This document shows, piece after piece, positions 1 to 13,700 of a DNA stretch of 64,000 nt (positions are counted from its first letter, which is position 1; the number at the start of each line of letters is the position of its first letter). Source of the stretch: Siphonodentalium dalli (Eukaryota > Mollusca > Scaphopoda > Gadilida > Siphonodentaliidae); assembly GCA_032622095.1 (NCBI GenBank), contig CP136066.1, positions 65,852,278 through 65,916,277 of the forward strand. The letters run 5' to 3'. The notes beneath the pieces were generated by a model. The model was not told where the DNA came from, did no database searches, and worked only from the letters and a program-made list of their open reading frames with translations. The position numbers and the translations under genes were made by a program.

Positions 1-420
1 AGATGTCCCTTTACTTAAATATACTAGAGCTCCGGTGCGGAGACAATCATTCGTGGGGCAAGTATGCTGATTATATGAAAATGTGGGTTTTTAAAACCCA
101 ATTTAAGTCAATTAGTACAATATATGAGGGAAGCAAGCCCCCAAGTATCCCTAATTCCATTTTTATAACTATGGACATGTTATGTATCTTTGCAGGAGAT
201 GTCTCTTTACTGAAATTTACTAGAACTCCGAGGTGGAGAAACATTCATGGGCAGGGATGTTGATATGCATTTGGAAATATGTTTTTTATTGAATTTTTCG
301 AGTCAATATAGGCCCACCATACATGTATGCGGGAAGCAATCCACCCAATAACTCATAATTCCCTTTTTATGACCATGGAAATGCTATATATGGGCAGGAG
401 ATGTCCCGTTATTGAAATGT
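1..420. repeat. ~200-bp tandem repeat, cut by the window start
   Basis: The string GATGTCYCKTTAYT recurs at about positions 2, 199 and 400, with matching downstream sequence (AATTCC..TTTTTAT.AC.ATGG.). At least two full units, ~80% alike by eye, continue to the left of the window. Short open frames here are chance. Confidence 0.75.
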
Positions 421-497
421 ACGCCACAAGCGCCAAACATGCGCCAATGTAATGTAACGGCGCAAATGTTGGCGCATTCGGTGCTTCCGGCGCGCTA

Positions 498-850
498 CTA
501 CACTGCCAAAAATAATTTCTTAATAAGAAATAGTTACTTGAAACAAGAAAAACAATTTCCTGAAACAGGAAAATAAATCTTATTTTGAGAAATATACCCC
601 TCAAGTCTGCTACATCTAGAAAATTTAAGAAACTCACACCAGACAAGAGATAGTTTTCTCAAATAAGATAGATTTTAGTCTTGAAACAAGAAACAATTAA
701 GAAATAATTATTTCGTTTGAGAAACAATTTCCTTACTAAGAAAATGGCTTCAAAAATATAATATATATTTCTTGTTTCAATATTGTTTTTCTAACTTAAG
801 AAATATTTAAAGAAATAATAGAAAATATTTCTAAACCAAGAACTAATTGT
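498..850. repeat. Short-word repeat block (TTTCTTR / YAAGAAA), possible transposon end
   Basis: Begins with CACTGCCAAAAATAATTTC, then many direct and inverted copies of AAGAAA/TTTCTT and GAAACAAG, each able to pair with a neighbour. The layout resembles the subterminal regions of CACTA/EnSpm-type DNA transposons, in which short words repeat in both orientations inside a CACTR terminus. No matching right end was found. Confidence 0.4.
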
Positions 851-1193
851 TATGTAAAAATTACTGCTGTATTGGAATAACTGTTAAAGTCCAATGGGAG
901 CACAATTGTGATCAAAACTTTATGGTAAACATTGGAAAAGGTACAACATGTTGATTAAATATTCTGAAAATCATATCCATACTTAAATATTTGAACTAAT
1001 ACTACAGCTAGGATTATATACTTTTGTTGACAAATCACTGTAACAGTTATGTTTACATAACAATCAGATGTAATTTTGTTATTGGAGAACTGTCAGTAAG
1101 TTTTTATCTATTTCTCAATGTTCTTAGTGGCGCATTATAGTGGGTTCCATTGAGGAGGTCGTCCCTTGAAATCTCAAGCAGTTGACGGTATAT

Positions 1194-1209
1194 CCCCCCC
1201 CCCCCCCCC
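1194..1209. repeat. Poly-C run
   Basis: Sixteen C in a row in otherwise unremarkable sequence (851-1270 holds no recognisable gene). Similar C runs occur at 16914-16927, 34612-34624 and 36756-36765. Confidence 0.9.
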
Positions 1210-1269
1210 AGAACTATACAAACCTCTCTGATGCCCACTTGCATTGCACCATTTAAACTGGTACCTCAA

Positions 1270-3755
1270 GCTGGCAGACACCCCTTCCTATAAGGTTGGA
1301 AGATGCTACAAATTTGAAACCAAGGTCATTTCCTCAGAGTTGACTCTCTTGAATGATGAAAGGAAGCCCAAATGAAGCCACATATTGCTTGTTTATAACA
1401 CGAAAAAGACTATATCTTAGCAGAATGCATGTCTCAATAAAACAATAAATATCTAATTTATCCATTTCATTCGGCTTTACAGGGATGCATTCAATGTGGC
1501 TTTTAGGTAGTTTCCAGACTATTTTAAGTAAAATATCCATCAAATGATGTATTTTACTTTGCTTTTAACACAAAAATGCATGCAATGACCATAAGAAATT
1601 TGAATTTATTGGCAGATATGTTCATCTGATAAGATGAAGATAGAAGTACTAACATTTTAGGTCTGAGACACCATTTCAAGGGGCATGGTATCTTAGAACT
1701 AATGGAATTTCTTTATATTTGACTCTCTAAATGATGAAAGGAAGCCCAAGGAAGCCATTATTTGCATGTTTAAAACATGAATACGGCTATATCTCAGCAG
1801 AATGCATGTCTCTGGTGAAATAAACAATAAAATATTCATAGCTAAATTTCATTTGGCTATACATGGATGCATACTATATTGCTTTTAGGTAGTTTCCATA
1901 GACTATTTTAAGTAAAATATCCATAAAATGATGTTTTCTACCTTGCCCTGTACATTAAAATGCATGCAATGACCATGAGAAATGTTTAATTTATTCGTAG
2001 AGATGTCCATCGGATAAGAAATACTGCCATTTGAGGTTTGATACACCATTTCAGCTGGCTTGGCATCTTATAAATTTGAAATAAGGGAATCTATTCAGCT
2101 ATGACTCTCCAAATTATGGAAGGAAGCCCAAATGAGGCCACTATTTGCATGTTTATAAGATATATAATGTTATATCTCAACAGAATACATGTCTCTGATG
2201 AAATAAACAATAAAATATCCATAGTTTAATTTCATTTAGCTATACAGGGATGCATACAATGTTGCTTTTATGTAGTTTCCACAGACTATTTAAAGTAAAA
2301 TATCCATCAAATGATGTTTTCTACCTTGCATTGTATATTAAAATGCATGCAATGACCATGAGAAATGTTTAATTTATTGATAGAGATGTCAATATGATAA
2401 GAAATACTGCCACTTAAGGTTTGATACACCATTGCAGCTGGCTTGGCATCTTATAAATTTGAAATAAGGGAATCTCTTCAGCTTTGACTCTCTAAATTAT
2501 GGAAGAAAGCCCAAATGAGGCCACTATTTGCATGTTTATAAGATATATAATGTTATATCTTAACAGAATACATGTCTCTGATGAAATAAACAATAAAATA
2601 TCCATAGTTTAATTTCATTTGGCTATACAGGGATGCATACAATGTTGCTTTTATGTAGTTTCCACAGACTATTTTAAGTAAAATATCCATCTAATGATGT
2701 TTTCTACCTTTCCCTGTATATTAAAATGTATGCAATAACCATGAGAAATGTTTAATTTATTGGCAGAGATGTCCATCTGATAAGAAATACTGCCATTTGA
2801 GGTTTGATACACCATTTCAGCTGGCTGGGCATGTTATACATTTGAAATAAGGGAATATCTTCAGCTTTGACTCTCTAAATTATGACAGAAAGCCCAAATG
2901 AAGTCACTATTTGCATGTTTATAACATATATAAGGCTATTTCTCAACAGAATAAATGTCTGTGATGAAATAAACAATAAAATATCCATAGTTTAATTTCA
3001 TTTGGCTATACAGGGATGCATACAATGTTGCTTTTATGTAGTTTCCACAGACTATTTTGAGTAAAATATCCATCAACTGATGTTTTCTACCTTGCCCTGT
3101 ACATTAAAATGCATGCAATGACCATGATAAATGTTTAATGTATTAGTAGAGATGTCCATCTGATAAGAAATACTGCCATTTAAGGTTTGATACCCCATTT
3201 CATCTGGTTTGGCATGTTATAAATTTGAAATAAGGGAATCTCTTCAGCTTTGACTCTCTAAATTATGGAAGAAAGCCCAAATGAAGCAACTATTTGCATG
3301 TTTATAACATATATAAGGCTATTTCTCAACAGAATAAATGTCTGTGATGAAATAAACAATAAAATATCCATAGTTTAATTTCATTTGGCTATACAGGGAT
3401 GCATACAATGTTGCTTTTATGTAGTTTCCACAGACTATTTTAAGTAAAATATCCATCTAATGATGTTTTCTACCTTTCCCTGTATATTAAAATGTATGCA
3501 ATAACCATGGGAAATGTTTAATTTATTGGCAGAGATGTCCATCTGATAAGAAATACTGCCATTTGAGGTTTGATACACCATTTCAGCTGGCTGGGCATGT
3601 TATACATTTGAAATAAGGGAATATCTTCAGCTTTGACTCTCTAAATTATGACAGAAAGCCCAAATGAAGCCACTATTTGCATGTTTATAACATATATAAG
3701 GCTATTTCTCAAAAGAATACATGTCTCTGATGAAATAAAATAAAATTCCATACTG
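1270..3755. repeat. 383-bp satellite array, about 6.5 copies
   Basis: The string GACTCTC recurs at 1342, 1721, 2103, 2485, 2869, 3252 and 3635 (spacings 379-384). Other unit landmarks are TGCATGCAATGACCATGAGAAATG and GGGATGCATACAATGTTGC. The first units are most diverged. The units at 2485 and 3252 share private variants (TTTCCCTGTATATT, TGCAATAACC), as do those at 2869 and 3635 (ATTATGACAGAAAGCCC), so the right part repeats as a 766-bp dimer. No coding potential. Confidence 0.9.
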
Positions 3756-4684
3756 CAACTTAAAAATGAATTTATCATGCCCCAATGGAACTGGGGCAAA
3801 CAGAATAGAAGTCACTTGTCAGTTAATTAACTAACACGTATAATAAACAATTGAGTCAAAACTAACTTTTCGGAAAACGCAGAGAATAATGTTCTGGATA
3901 TATGTAAAAAAATTAACTTTTTACAAATTTGGTTGCCATTTTGGAAGCCATCTTGAGCATTTTGGTGTATAAACACCGTAGTGTGACACATTTAAGGTAG
4001 ACCAAAACAATAAACATATTTGATACCAAAGATAGTTCCATTTTACTTGAAAAAATGGTGCAAACCTGAAAAGTTAATTCTTGCCGATATTTATGTAAAG
4101 TTTGTGAGAGAAAAATCCAATATTTCTGGTGATATCAGTGGTGACAATAGTAACAATGATCCATAGTGCATCATACATGTTAGTATTCAATGTATAGAAT
4201 GCAGAATGGCCAATTTTATACATCAACCACAGCTTGTAAGCGATTGCAGAAAAAGCTGGGGCAATATTTACCATTTTCCATATTTTGGCGGCCATTTTGG
4301 CAGCCATTTTCTGCCAAAGTAAGAATTTTGGTTCTAGTGAGTTGGAATGTTCATAGGTAATGATTTTCCTCACTTACATTTCAAAGTTCTGTTCATTTCT
4401 TATTGAAATATGAAATGTACGCGGATGGCACGTGCCCCACCTCACGTCTAGCAATGAAAGTATCCACAACCTAGTGGATAGTGTGAATTCTATTATAAGG
4501 TAAGTACTGCCTGGTCAAATCAGTGGTTACTCATATTTAGTTGTAGTAAATCAAAGTCAATTGCACTTTCTTGCTCCGGCGAACAGCCAGATATACATTT
4601 TTTGTTGAATGGGGAACCACTCAAGCAAGTAAGTTCACACACACATTTAGGTTTGTTATACAGTCTGACCTAAACTAGGACAAC
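3756..4684. other. No gene recognised
   Basis: AT-rich sequence. It holds scattered pieces of the GGCGGCCATTTTGGCAGCC type at 4287-4315 that recur across the window and probably mark old repeats. Confidence 0.5.
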
Positions 4685-5460
4685 CATACTACTGAGCTAT
4701 CAAAGAAAATGTATGGTCGCCTTGAATACGTTAGGAATTTGAATTACACTATGAACATGAAATGTATTGACTACGATGATGTCGTATGGGATTCCGCACC
4801 AGCGATTATTATTTCCAAATTATATCGAATTACAGACGCTCATTGTATAACACTACTCTCACGCGTTCTGTTAGTTAGTAGAACTGGGATGACAATCTTT
4901 AGCTACCAGAAGAAAATCCAACCGAATGAAAATCATGTATAAAATACTCAATAATGAAACCCCTAAATATCTCCTAAATGTTCTACCAACTGACTCGATC
5001 GAATCGGCAGCAAGACATTTCTTTCGATATGTAACAAGTTTCCAACCATATCAGTTCATCAAAAGTTCAACTAAACACTTCGAACAGTCTTTCTTCACAA
5101 AGACAACTTGTACATCGAACATACTGCCAAAAGACTCAAAGGCTTCATCTTGCCTATAATAACTGCCTTTAAATTTAGCAAGCAAATGTTAAATACAATT
5201 GTTGCACCACCAGATTATTTAAATTCTGAACACCATAAATTCTGATGCACATACTTATCACACAATTAGCCCCTCATATTGCTTAGTAAGACACATGTAT
5301 ACGATCGGCGGGCGCATTGTCATCATATTTGTGTATAATCCTTATGTTATGTTAATTTTGTGTGTCAAAGTGTGTGGGGACAGAGACGCACTGTAAATCG
5401 ACAAATGTGTGTCTCAATCCCTTTGCTATGTGTTTATCATGTAATAAAATATGAATATAC
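4685..5460 (+). pseudogene. 3' end of a LINE (ORF2 C-terminus plus 3' UTR), decayed
   Basis: Two overlapping open stretches read as the C-terminal tail of a non-LTR retrotransposon ORF2: first LEYVRNLNYTMNMKCI..DYDDVVWDS and SKLYRITDAHCITLLSR, then MYKILNNETPKYLLNVLPT and FKQSFF-like text (FEQSFF). A frameshift near 4925 separates the blocks and several conserved positions are lost. The tail to about 5455 ends near an AATAAA. Only the 3' end is present, the usual result of 5' truncation on insertion. It lies downstream of the GCNT-like gene. Confidence 0.7.
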
Positions 5461-5696
5461 TAATTGTTTCACAGTATTACGTGAAATAACAGCGTATAAC
5501 TAGAGTTCAGATTCCATGTAATCAGATATACTTCCGTGGTATCGGCATCCCATGTGTGTGCTCTGTATGTAGGTGTGTTCCACTTCATATGAGTACATGC
5601 TGGTGCTTCCTGATATGGTGGTAGACTTGAATTGACATTTCGAAATAAGAACTCTCGTGCAAGGTTTTGTCATATGGTTCGAAACAGCGTGCATTG

Positions 5697-5850
5697 TCTG
5701 GTCGATAAAAGGTCTGACCTACAAAAGTATTTGGACTAAGTTGGTTTGTATACCATTTTGAAGAGGAAGATATCCAAAATCCGCTAAAATCCTCTTTGAG
5801 ATGTTTTTGTAATTCAAAATGGCGTCCAAGATGGCTGCCATTTCCATTAA
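5697..5850. repeat. Dispersed repeat copy (pair of 45084-45240)
   Basis: Shares GTCGATAAAA, ATTTGGACTA, AAGTTGGTTT, CCATTTTGAAGAGGAA and TTCAAAATGGC-TCCA in the same order with 45084-45240, ~70% alike by eye. Ends in an AAATGGCGTCCAAGATGGC string. Confidence 0.65.
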
Positions 5851-7017
5851 GTCAGTTTGATGCAATTATAGTGAGAAGATATTGTCATATGTATACATAT
5901 GTGTACAGTTTTGTGAAGATAAGACATAACGCCACCTTTCTATGTTAAAACTGGATCTCCCGGTCCAAAATGGCCGCCAAAATGACAACAGGAAGTGGAA
6001 AATATTACGTTTTTAATGATATCTTTAAGATCTGTTTCTGCTGTTTGGAAATGGTTGAGTATTGTGACTGAATTCGTACTTAGCATGTTAACTGGCCATT
6101 GGAGCAATGCAATATGCCAGCACCAACGCGAGTTCTCCATTTGGCAGATTGCATATATAGTAGAGCTGTCAAATTTTGGAGGCGTACCTACTGTATACAA
6201 ACGTACGTGTTCCGGCATTAAACTCGCTCCTTCATGAGCTCGTTGGATGTTGGGCAAAAATAGGTTAGTGGTACACTACTTACATATACGTATTTACGTT
6301 ATATAGCGCTGTCACGAGTAAACCGTTCGCTCTAAAATAAAATAGAATATCAGTCGTCAAAATGATTTATCTCGATGATTGAATTTTGCCAAATTGTTCC
6401 CTTTACGATTTTCGGTGGTATTTTCCAAAAGTCTCAACCCAATGCATGCCGACGTGCACTCTCCGTTGGTCAAATTGCTGAGTGATCATATTTTAGGGGC
6501 CTACCTACATTATACGGACGTACCTGTCACTACATTACCTTGCTCTTTCATTGGCAGGAGACATATGTGAATTTTTGTACCCAGACTTTCATCGGTAACG
6601 TCTGGGACAAAAAACCTGTAAGCGGAACAATCCGGTCCAAATCACTCTTCCCATTCGGAATATGCGATAAAAATTTAAAACCAATGAAAAAAAGAAAAGA
6701 TAAAAAACCACCTCCGTGCATACATCTTATTGTCAGGTGTATGCCTATGGTCGGTAACCTCGAAGGGAAAGCGCGGCTACAAGTTTTGATGACGTGCCCA
6801 ATAGGGCATATCGAAGTGCGCATATGATTAAAATTTGGATACCGTGCTCCTCATAATTTCCGAGAAAGTATAATGACGTTTTGTTTTAGATAAAGGGATA
6901 TAACTTATCGGGGAAATGCGGACAATTAGTTAGAACTCGTTAGCCGCAACATAAATACCAGTTTTTAGTTTGCTTCTCCTCATACTTTCAGATATTAAGA
7001 CGCTGAAAAAGTGTCCA
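5851..7017. other. No gene recognised
   Basis: Open frames of up to 105 codons exist but have no family resemblance, overlap on opposite strands and lie in AT-rich sequence with GGCCGCCAAAATG-type words (5968). Confidence 0.45.
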
Positions 7018-7049
7018 GTATAATAATAATAATAATAATAATAATACTA
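7018..7049. repeat. (TAA)n microsatellite
   Basis: About nine TAA units in a row. Confidence 0.9.
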
Positions 7050-7080
7050 ATGAAAAATAATCGTAAAAGGGCGATATTTC

Positions 7081-7335
7081 CAATTAAACGGAACACTGCC
7101 TCAATAGAAAAACAATATACATCCTTGGTTACACCATGGAAGTATAATAAACGTAAAAGGGCGATAACTCCGAAAAAACGTTCGGCCGAAATCCGGATAC
7201 CTTTAATTTCAATAGGCCTTAGATGCCTAGATTCGCTGGAGATTTCGCCATTAGTTTCTGAGTATTTCCAGTTAAACGGAAAACGGCCACAATGGAAAAA
7301 CAATATACTTCCTCGGTTACACCATGGCAGTATAA
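7081..7335. repeat. Direct repeat, ~65 bp at ~188-bp spacing
   Basis: AAACGGAA.AC.GCC.CAAT followed by AAAAACAATATACWTCC and GGTTACACCATGG.AGTATAAT occurs at 7083 and 7273. It lies 150 bases beyond the 3' end of the GCNT-like gene. Confidence 0.7.
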
Positions 7336-7492
7336 TTACCAATTATTATTCCGAAATAACAACATGCTTACAGTGATTAACAATTTTGAGCAGTTAGTTA
7401 GATAGACAAATGATAGATATATGTAACATAACACAAACATGCAAGCAAAAAGAAAATAAAAACTCCGCACATACCATATAATGCATTTTAAG

Positions 7493-7797
7493 CTAAAATT
7501 TATTTTTTACGAAGTCCAAGTTTCTGTAGTAAGAATCATCGAAGAACAAAGTCCCACTGTAATAATCTCTACTCCGATTGAAATTCCATTCTTCCAGACA
7601 ATCGTATGAATAGTGCTGGAAGTCATAATAGAGTTTATTCACAAACAGCTTTTTCGACGTGTATAGTTTGGGCAAATCAGTGATGCCATTGACGCATACA
7701 CCGTGAACATATTTCCCCCCACAACCAGGCCTCCATAGTTTATATCTAGCGACAAAAGGCTTCAGAGAATAATCATCTTCCGTTGTATCCGAAGAAC
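7493..7797 (-). CDS. GCNT-like: GCNT-like exon 3 (C-terminal exon with stop)
   Basis: A 305-base terminal exon starting after a pyrimidine-rich acceptor (CTTCTCCTTTCAG) and ending at TAG (7493-7495). The first two bases GT complete a Gly codon with the last G of exon 2. It encodes SSDTTEDDYSLKPFVARYKLW, then the family's C-terminal pattern: PGCGGKYVHGVCVNGITDL, a LFVNKLYYDFQ block and DCLEEWNFNRSRDYY. The three cysteines correspond to the last three conserved cysteines of core-2 GlcNAc transferases. An AATAAA string overlaps the final codons; no clear poly(A) signal was spotted shortly after the stop. Confidence 0.88.
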
Positions 7798-10700
7798 CTG
7801 AAAGGAGAAGGAAATTTCAGATCAATCCATCAACGAGTGACGTGGCTAGAGGGTCTCCGTTAGGGGAGGGGGTCTATACCTTGAAATATTCCGTGATCCA
7901 GACCAATCCATTTGCACCACCCCTTGGGTTTAAACGTTCCAGTTGTAACTACATGGTGCCTCAAGCTTTCAAACTGTTGGAGATTTCCAACCTCTGACAC
8001 CCCTAAAGTTGGAATATTTATTTCAAACTAATAGCCATTTCGGACTAAACTTTAGCAAAAAGTATAAAATATGCTATTTTTAGTCTAAAAACAACATATA
8101 CACAAATTTCTGGTTCGAATATCACGCAATGAGAACAAATCAACCCTTATCATGCTGGCCTATTAGATTGACCAATGAGAATGGAGGTCTACTGACAGGA
8201 GATGATGGCATATTAGGTTCACCTTGATTGGCACCAACCCCACATTGAAACCCACAGGGGGTATATTGATTGATATGGGGTTGGTAGACGCCATACTGTA
8301 TTTCCTGGAACTTTGCCGCCTCGGGGATATTTTCGGTGTATTTGGCGCCAAAAAAAGGGGGGATATCTGTCGAAAATCATTATCTGTGAATTTAAAGACA
8401 TAGTACAATGTACCAAAACCTGCATGTGATATATGTGAGGAATGCTAAAGACTCATAAATTAACTAGCAATCTCAATTTGTTGTCCAACTTCTGGTGATT
8501 AGCCATATACTCAATGCGTTGACGTCCAACCTAGAGCGCTGTGATTTGTCTTCACTATATATCGAATGAACCATCCCTTCACTACCTCATACCAACCTTT
8601 GTAAGATCCGGGAACTTCGAGGTGTGGGTTGTGGTTCAGCGTAGAGAAATATGTTTCATCAGGAACTGATGTATTTTTCACCCATTCTAGGAGATCTATC
8701 GCCGTTTTGTTGTGTAAAATGTAATTGATATATCCTCTGCTGGCGACGATGTGAACGGCACCCTTTATTGGAGTTATGCCATGAGGAGGATCGACCGTCA
8801 TATTCCATCTCATTTGAGCATTTCTACAACAAAAAATGCTGGATCGTAATTCAAAACAGCATTAGTTTGAGTTCGTTATGTTGTTTTATGCCAATATAGA
8901 ACAGGCAACTACGCCTTTGGTGGTGTCAATAAATAGAGCAGTATGGACTGAACCCTTTGCATGCCGGAGTTATGACATGAGGAGGTTTTTCACCACTCCT
9001 CCATCACTTTATGCCGCTCTTCGATCTGTGTTAAACGTTTCTGCCTCTGCACAATATTCAATGCGTGCACGTAATTCACGACGACGTATTTTATTCTGCG
9101 GTTATTTACATGTCCCAACCTATGACAGTCACGCATTCGGTATACATTCTCGAACAAAATGACAGTAATTCAATATTTTACGTCAGCGTTATCCAGACCC
9201 AGATTGCTACATCTTTGGTTGGCTCAAGTCTGACGTCTGACGTCAAGGGACGAATATATTTAGCTTAAAGATGCTTAATCCGAATCAACGCTCGCAAATT
9301 AATATTTTCTTGGCTTCGGTGTTAAAACATATTTGATTCGAGTTGAAGAACCCACCCATCAAAGCTCAGAGTGATCAGATATCGATGTTTGAAATCTATT
9401 ATTTTTCACCATCGACAATTTTAAGTGCGAACCAAATCGCGGAATAAGATGGATAACTCTAAAATCAAGTGGCTTTTTTGTGTAAAAAAACAGGAAAAAT
9501 TTCGTTGAACAAACTGTTTATAAATAGCAGGTTTCGGGCAATTTTATACTGTATAGTTGACTGTGGTTAGCATTATTTTTGGGCAGTTACTCGATTCTGA
9601 TAACTGAAGCGTCACTGATCGAGTCCCTTCGACCATATTTTAACAGAAAGAATGTCTGGTGCATACATTCAATACAAGGGATTGGATGACAAGTCTAAAA
9701 CTTACATGTTCATCCAATCCTAACAGAATATGTACAAACACAAAACTATAAGAATGTAACACAATATCAGGCTATGGAATGACGGATAATTATATCGCAC
9801 ATGTATATAATAACATTTCACGGCTACACATCATTTTGCGAATATGTTTTCTCAAAGATAACATGTTGCCTGTTTCGGTAAATTAACTCCCGATAGAATA
9901 GAGTTTCTTGATAAACATATTCTGCCTGTTATGGTAAATTAATGTCCCGAAAAATCGACAAAATGACGACACTAATCTTGTTTTCTTTCCAAGTGTTGTT
10001 GTAACATCACCAGTATGCTTGTATAATTTTGCAGGCAAAGAAAAATGCATAACTAAAATATTTTGACCGCGTTTAGTGCCATATCTAATTACTTGCGGTA
10101 ATCTATTAATGTGTCTCACCGCGTGAAACAGCCACGTGGCAAAACGTGTGACTTTGAATACATGTTGGATCCGGCGGGAGTTCTGTTAAAGTTCGATTTA
10201 TACATCGCTGGTCAACTTGAATCTAGGAGGACTGGTGGTTAAACTAAATTCAGACAATCGTGATTATGAAAAAAACATCCGACACAAGTGATGGTTAAAC
10301 ATGGCTTCAGAGAAAGCGAAACTTGGAGAGTGCGCTGGTTAAATTTGACTATTGGCAGACCTACATGTATAGCTGAACTTGGATTTTGACAGAGTTCCGG
10401 TCAAATTGGGGTTTAAACATATATAGGTGTGGTTAAGCAGTTATCGGACAAATTGATGATTAATCTTGTAATTATACACAAAGCTTTAGGATAAACGGTT
10501 ATGGGTAGTTCAATGTAGCTTCGAAACGTGACACTTTATCTGCATAAAGTTATGAGATTTTCTGGTAGTATGGTCGCAAAATGTACTGCACCCCATCCAC
10601 ACTCCATGGGCGCCCTGACGCATTCGGACTCTACAAGAAACCACTGTTACATTGGGAACAAACGAGCAACTCGATATGTTCGGAACATTAATTTACTGAA

Positions 10701-13700
10701 ACAGGCAACATATTATCGCTCTCTGAGAAAACATTTCAAAAATGCCGTGTAGCCATGATACGTTATTAAAGTGGCAAGAAACAAGCAACTCATTTTTTAT
10801 TTTTTCGGGAAATTAAATCTCCGAAACAGGCAAAATATTTTTCTTTCAGAAAATATGTTTCAAAAATACTTTGTATCCGCGAAACGTTGTTACAGTGGCA
10901 GCAAACGAGCAACTCAATATTTTCGGGACATTATTTTACCGAAAGCTATAAATAATCGATCAGAAAATGTGTTTCAAAATATTCTGACCAGCAACTCAAT
11001 ATTTTGGGCCCATTAATTTACCAAAACAGGCAACATATTGTCTCTGAGAAAATATTTCAAAATGCTTTGTAGTCGTTAAATGTGCTTACAGTGACAAGCG
11101 GTTGGTAGTCGTAATTCCATGAAACTTTGAGAAGATAAGCTTTTCTGCGTTACCAACATATAGTATGACTAATGATTTGCTGAGTGACTGCACGCTTGAA
11201 TGAAAATCAATTTAATGGGAAGAATCGACTTTCAAAACATCACAAAATCACTGGGTTCATTAAGAGGTAACATGTCCATAAAATTTGGTCATTTTGTCAC
11301 GTTAACATGTCAGAATACTCGGATAGCGACATGCAGACCTCTCATTTGTTATTTGGTACATGGGACCGAAGAGGTTGGGTGAGAAATCTACCAAAGAGTG
11401 GACATTGACACTAAACGTTATGACAATGATCGGCTGTTGCACGGGAAACGGAAGACATATTTGTATATTTTATAGTGGAGCGGCCAAATGCGAAAAGTGG
11501 TCGAATAGCCCTATCCCTCGTTAGAACAAGTTGTAGCCGCCAACGTTTTCTCGAAGGTAAATAAATTATTCTTGGCGTTGCCGGAATTAGTGACAGCTGT
11601 GTATGGTAAAACTATTTGTGAAGGTACCCTGCCGAAAAATTAGCCTATTTTCAGCTTTTGACGAGCAATACACAATTAGTTAATCGTTCTGTTATTTTAA
11701 TGTCACATTGAGTCAGCAATTTTGGCCCATAGTCTTGCCCTTTGGCACTGGCGACTTCCAGACAAGATATATGCTGACAAATCTGGGATATTGGCTTTGA
11801 TTTCGTTGCCATCAATTTTCGTGGTTTGTCATCGAAAGGCTTTTTCGTCGGTACATGAATTCGTGGTTCAGATATAATATTTTTGCATATCAACATGCAT
11901 GTCCTACAATAGGAGCTGCATGACAAAAATGATGTGAGTACTATTGAGAAATTAGACCCCACGGTGTTCCTGCGCTGAAAGCACATCACGCAATCATTAC
12001 CATAATAGCTACCAGCTTCATTTCAAAGTTTGGCCAAGTAGGTATTTATTGTATTATGTAGTCTGCACGTGGTTACAGGTAAACAAATAGCCTTTTAAAG
12101 AAGCCAATGATGTAGCATATCAATTTTGTTTCGGTGAATGAATGATAATGTATTGAAAGAGATAACGTATCATCTCGCCTTCTGTGTTTTTCTATACATA
12201 AATTTTACGGCTTAGAAAACAGAACTTAAAACGCTCTAACATAACGACACCACTGAATTGACATGTTTATCTGAACAAAGTACACCACTACAGTCCAATG
12301 AGTCTACATTTTTGCCGCGAGAAACGACAACATATTAGCATTATCGGGACATGGCAATCTGCGGGATGGGATGGGATATGGGACAAAACGACAATCTGCG
12401 GGACATAATTTCAAATTGCGTGGGACGGCCGATATCTCGAGGAATACAGCGCGTAGAGGGCTACTTTTGGTGTCTAGCGAAAGGTCCACATTCGCCCTAT
12501 CCACACATATTAACCCCGCCACTGACCGGACACCGGAAGTTACATTATTCGGTCGACAACTGACCTAACATAAAATTCCACAAACACGAAAAACTGCCTT
12601 CGACATTAATGTTTAGAATTTAGATTTCTCCTTGAATACACTAGCAAACAACAAGTTTTAGGTATCAAATAACGCAGTGGACTAATGTGCATTCGTTTTT
12701 AGCTACAATATGGCTGTTTTAGTGCGAATATGGTAATGGCGAACACGCAAACACGCAAACACGCTCCGATAAAACAGCTAAAAATAGACTCGATGTTTAC
12801 AATTACAGGATCGATTTCAGCCGGTATATTCAATATAATGGGGCGTATAGTATATCAAAATGTAGAATTAGACACAGGGAATGTATTATTTTTCCAAATG
12901 GGTCCACCAGGCGGTGAAATTGTTGCAGAAATTCGCTCCAAGATATTCTCACTTATTTTTATTTCAGTTGCGACTAAAAGCCCAGATGCCGGAGCCCAGG
13001 GACTAAAAGCCAAGATACAAAATAGATTAGCTGGTTTGAACGAATGGATATGTCAATGGTAAGACTATTCAAAAGAATATTCAAATCAAATAGTGTTTAT
13101 AGACTTAAAAACTTATGTGTCCGCCATTCATATGCTGTGGAGGTTCTCATATTATCTGCCAGTCATACGCGGGGGAGGTTCTCATATGAACATATTATCT
13201 GCTGGTCATACGCGGTGGAGGTTCATATTATCCGCCGGTCATACGCGAGGGAAGTTCTCATATTATCCTCCGGTCATACACGGGGGAGGTTCTGATATGA
13301 ACATATTATCTGCCGGTCATACGCGGTGGAGGTTCATATTATCCACTGGTCATACGCGAGGGAGGTTCTCATATTATCCTCTGGTCATACGTTGGGGAGG
13401 TTCTCATATGAACATATTATCCGCCGGTCATATCCTCCCTCGCGTGTGACCGGTGGATAATATGAGAACATCCCTCGCATTGGACCGGCAGATAATATGT
13501 TCATATGAGAACCTCCACCGCGTATGACCGGCGGATAATATGAGAACCTCCCTCGCGTATGACCGGTGGATAATATGAACCTCCACCGCATATGACTGGC
13601 AGATAATATGTTCATATCAGAACCTCCCCCACATATGATTGGAGGATAATATGAGAACTTCCCTCGCGTATGACCGGCGGATAATATGAACCTCCACCGC

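Noticed and set aside
8511-8596. Read-through of GCNT exon 2
   Set aside because: Residues after SYKG do not match; the donor AAAG/GTTGGT and exon 3 phase explain the end.
11651-11989. 112-codon minus-strand frame as an exon
   Set aside because: No recognised domain and no convincing splice boundaries; inside the GCNT intron.
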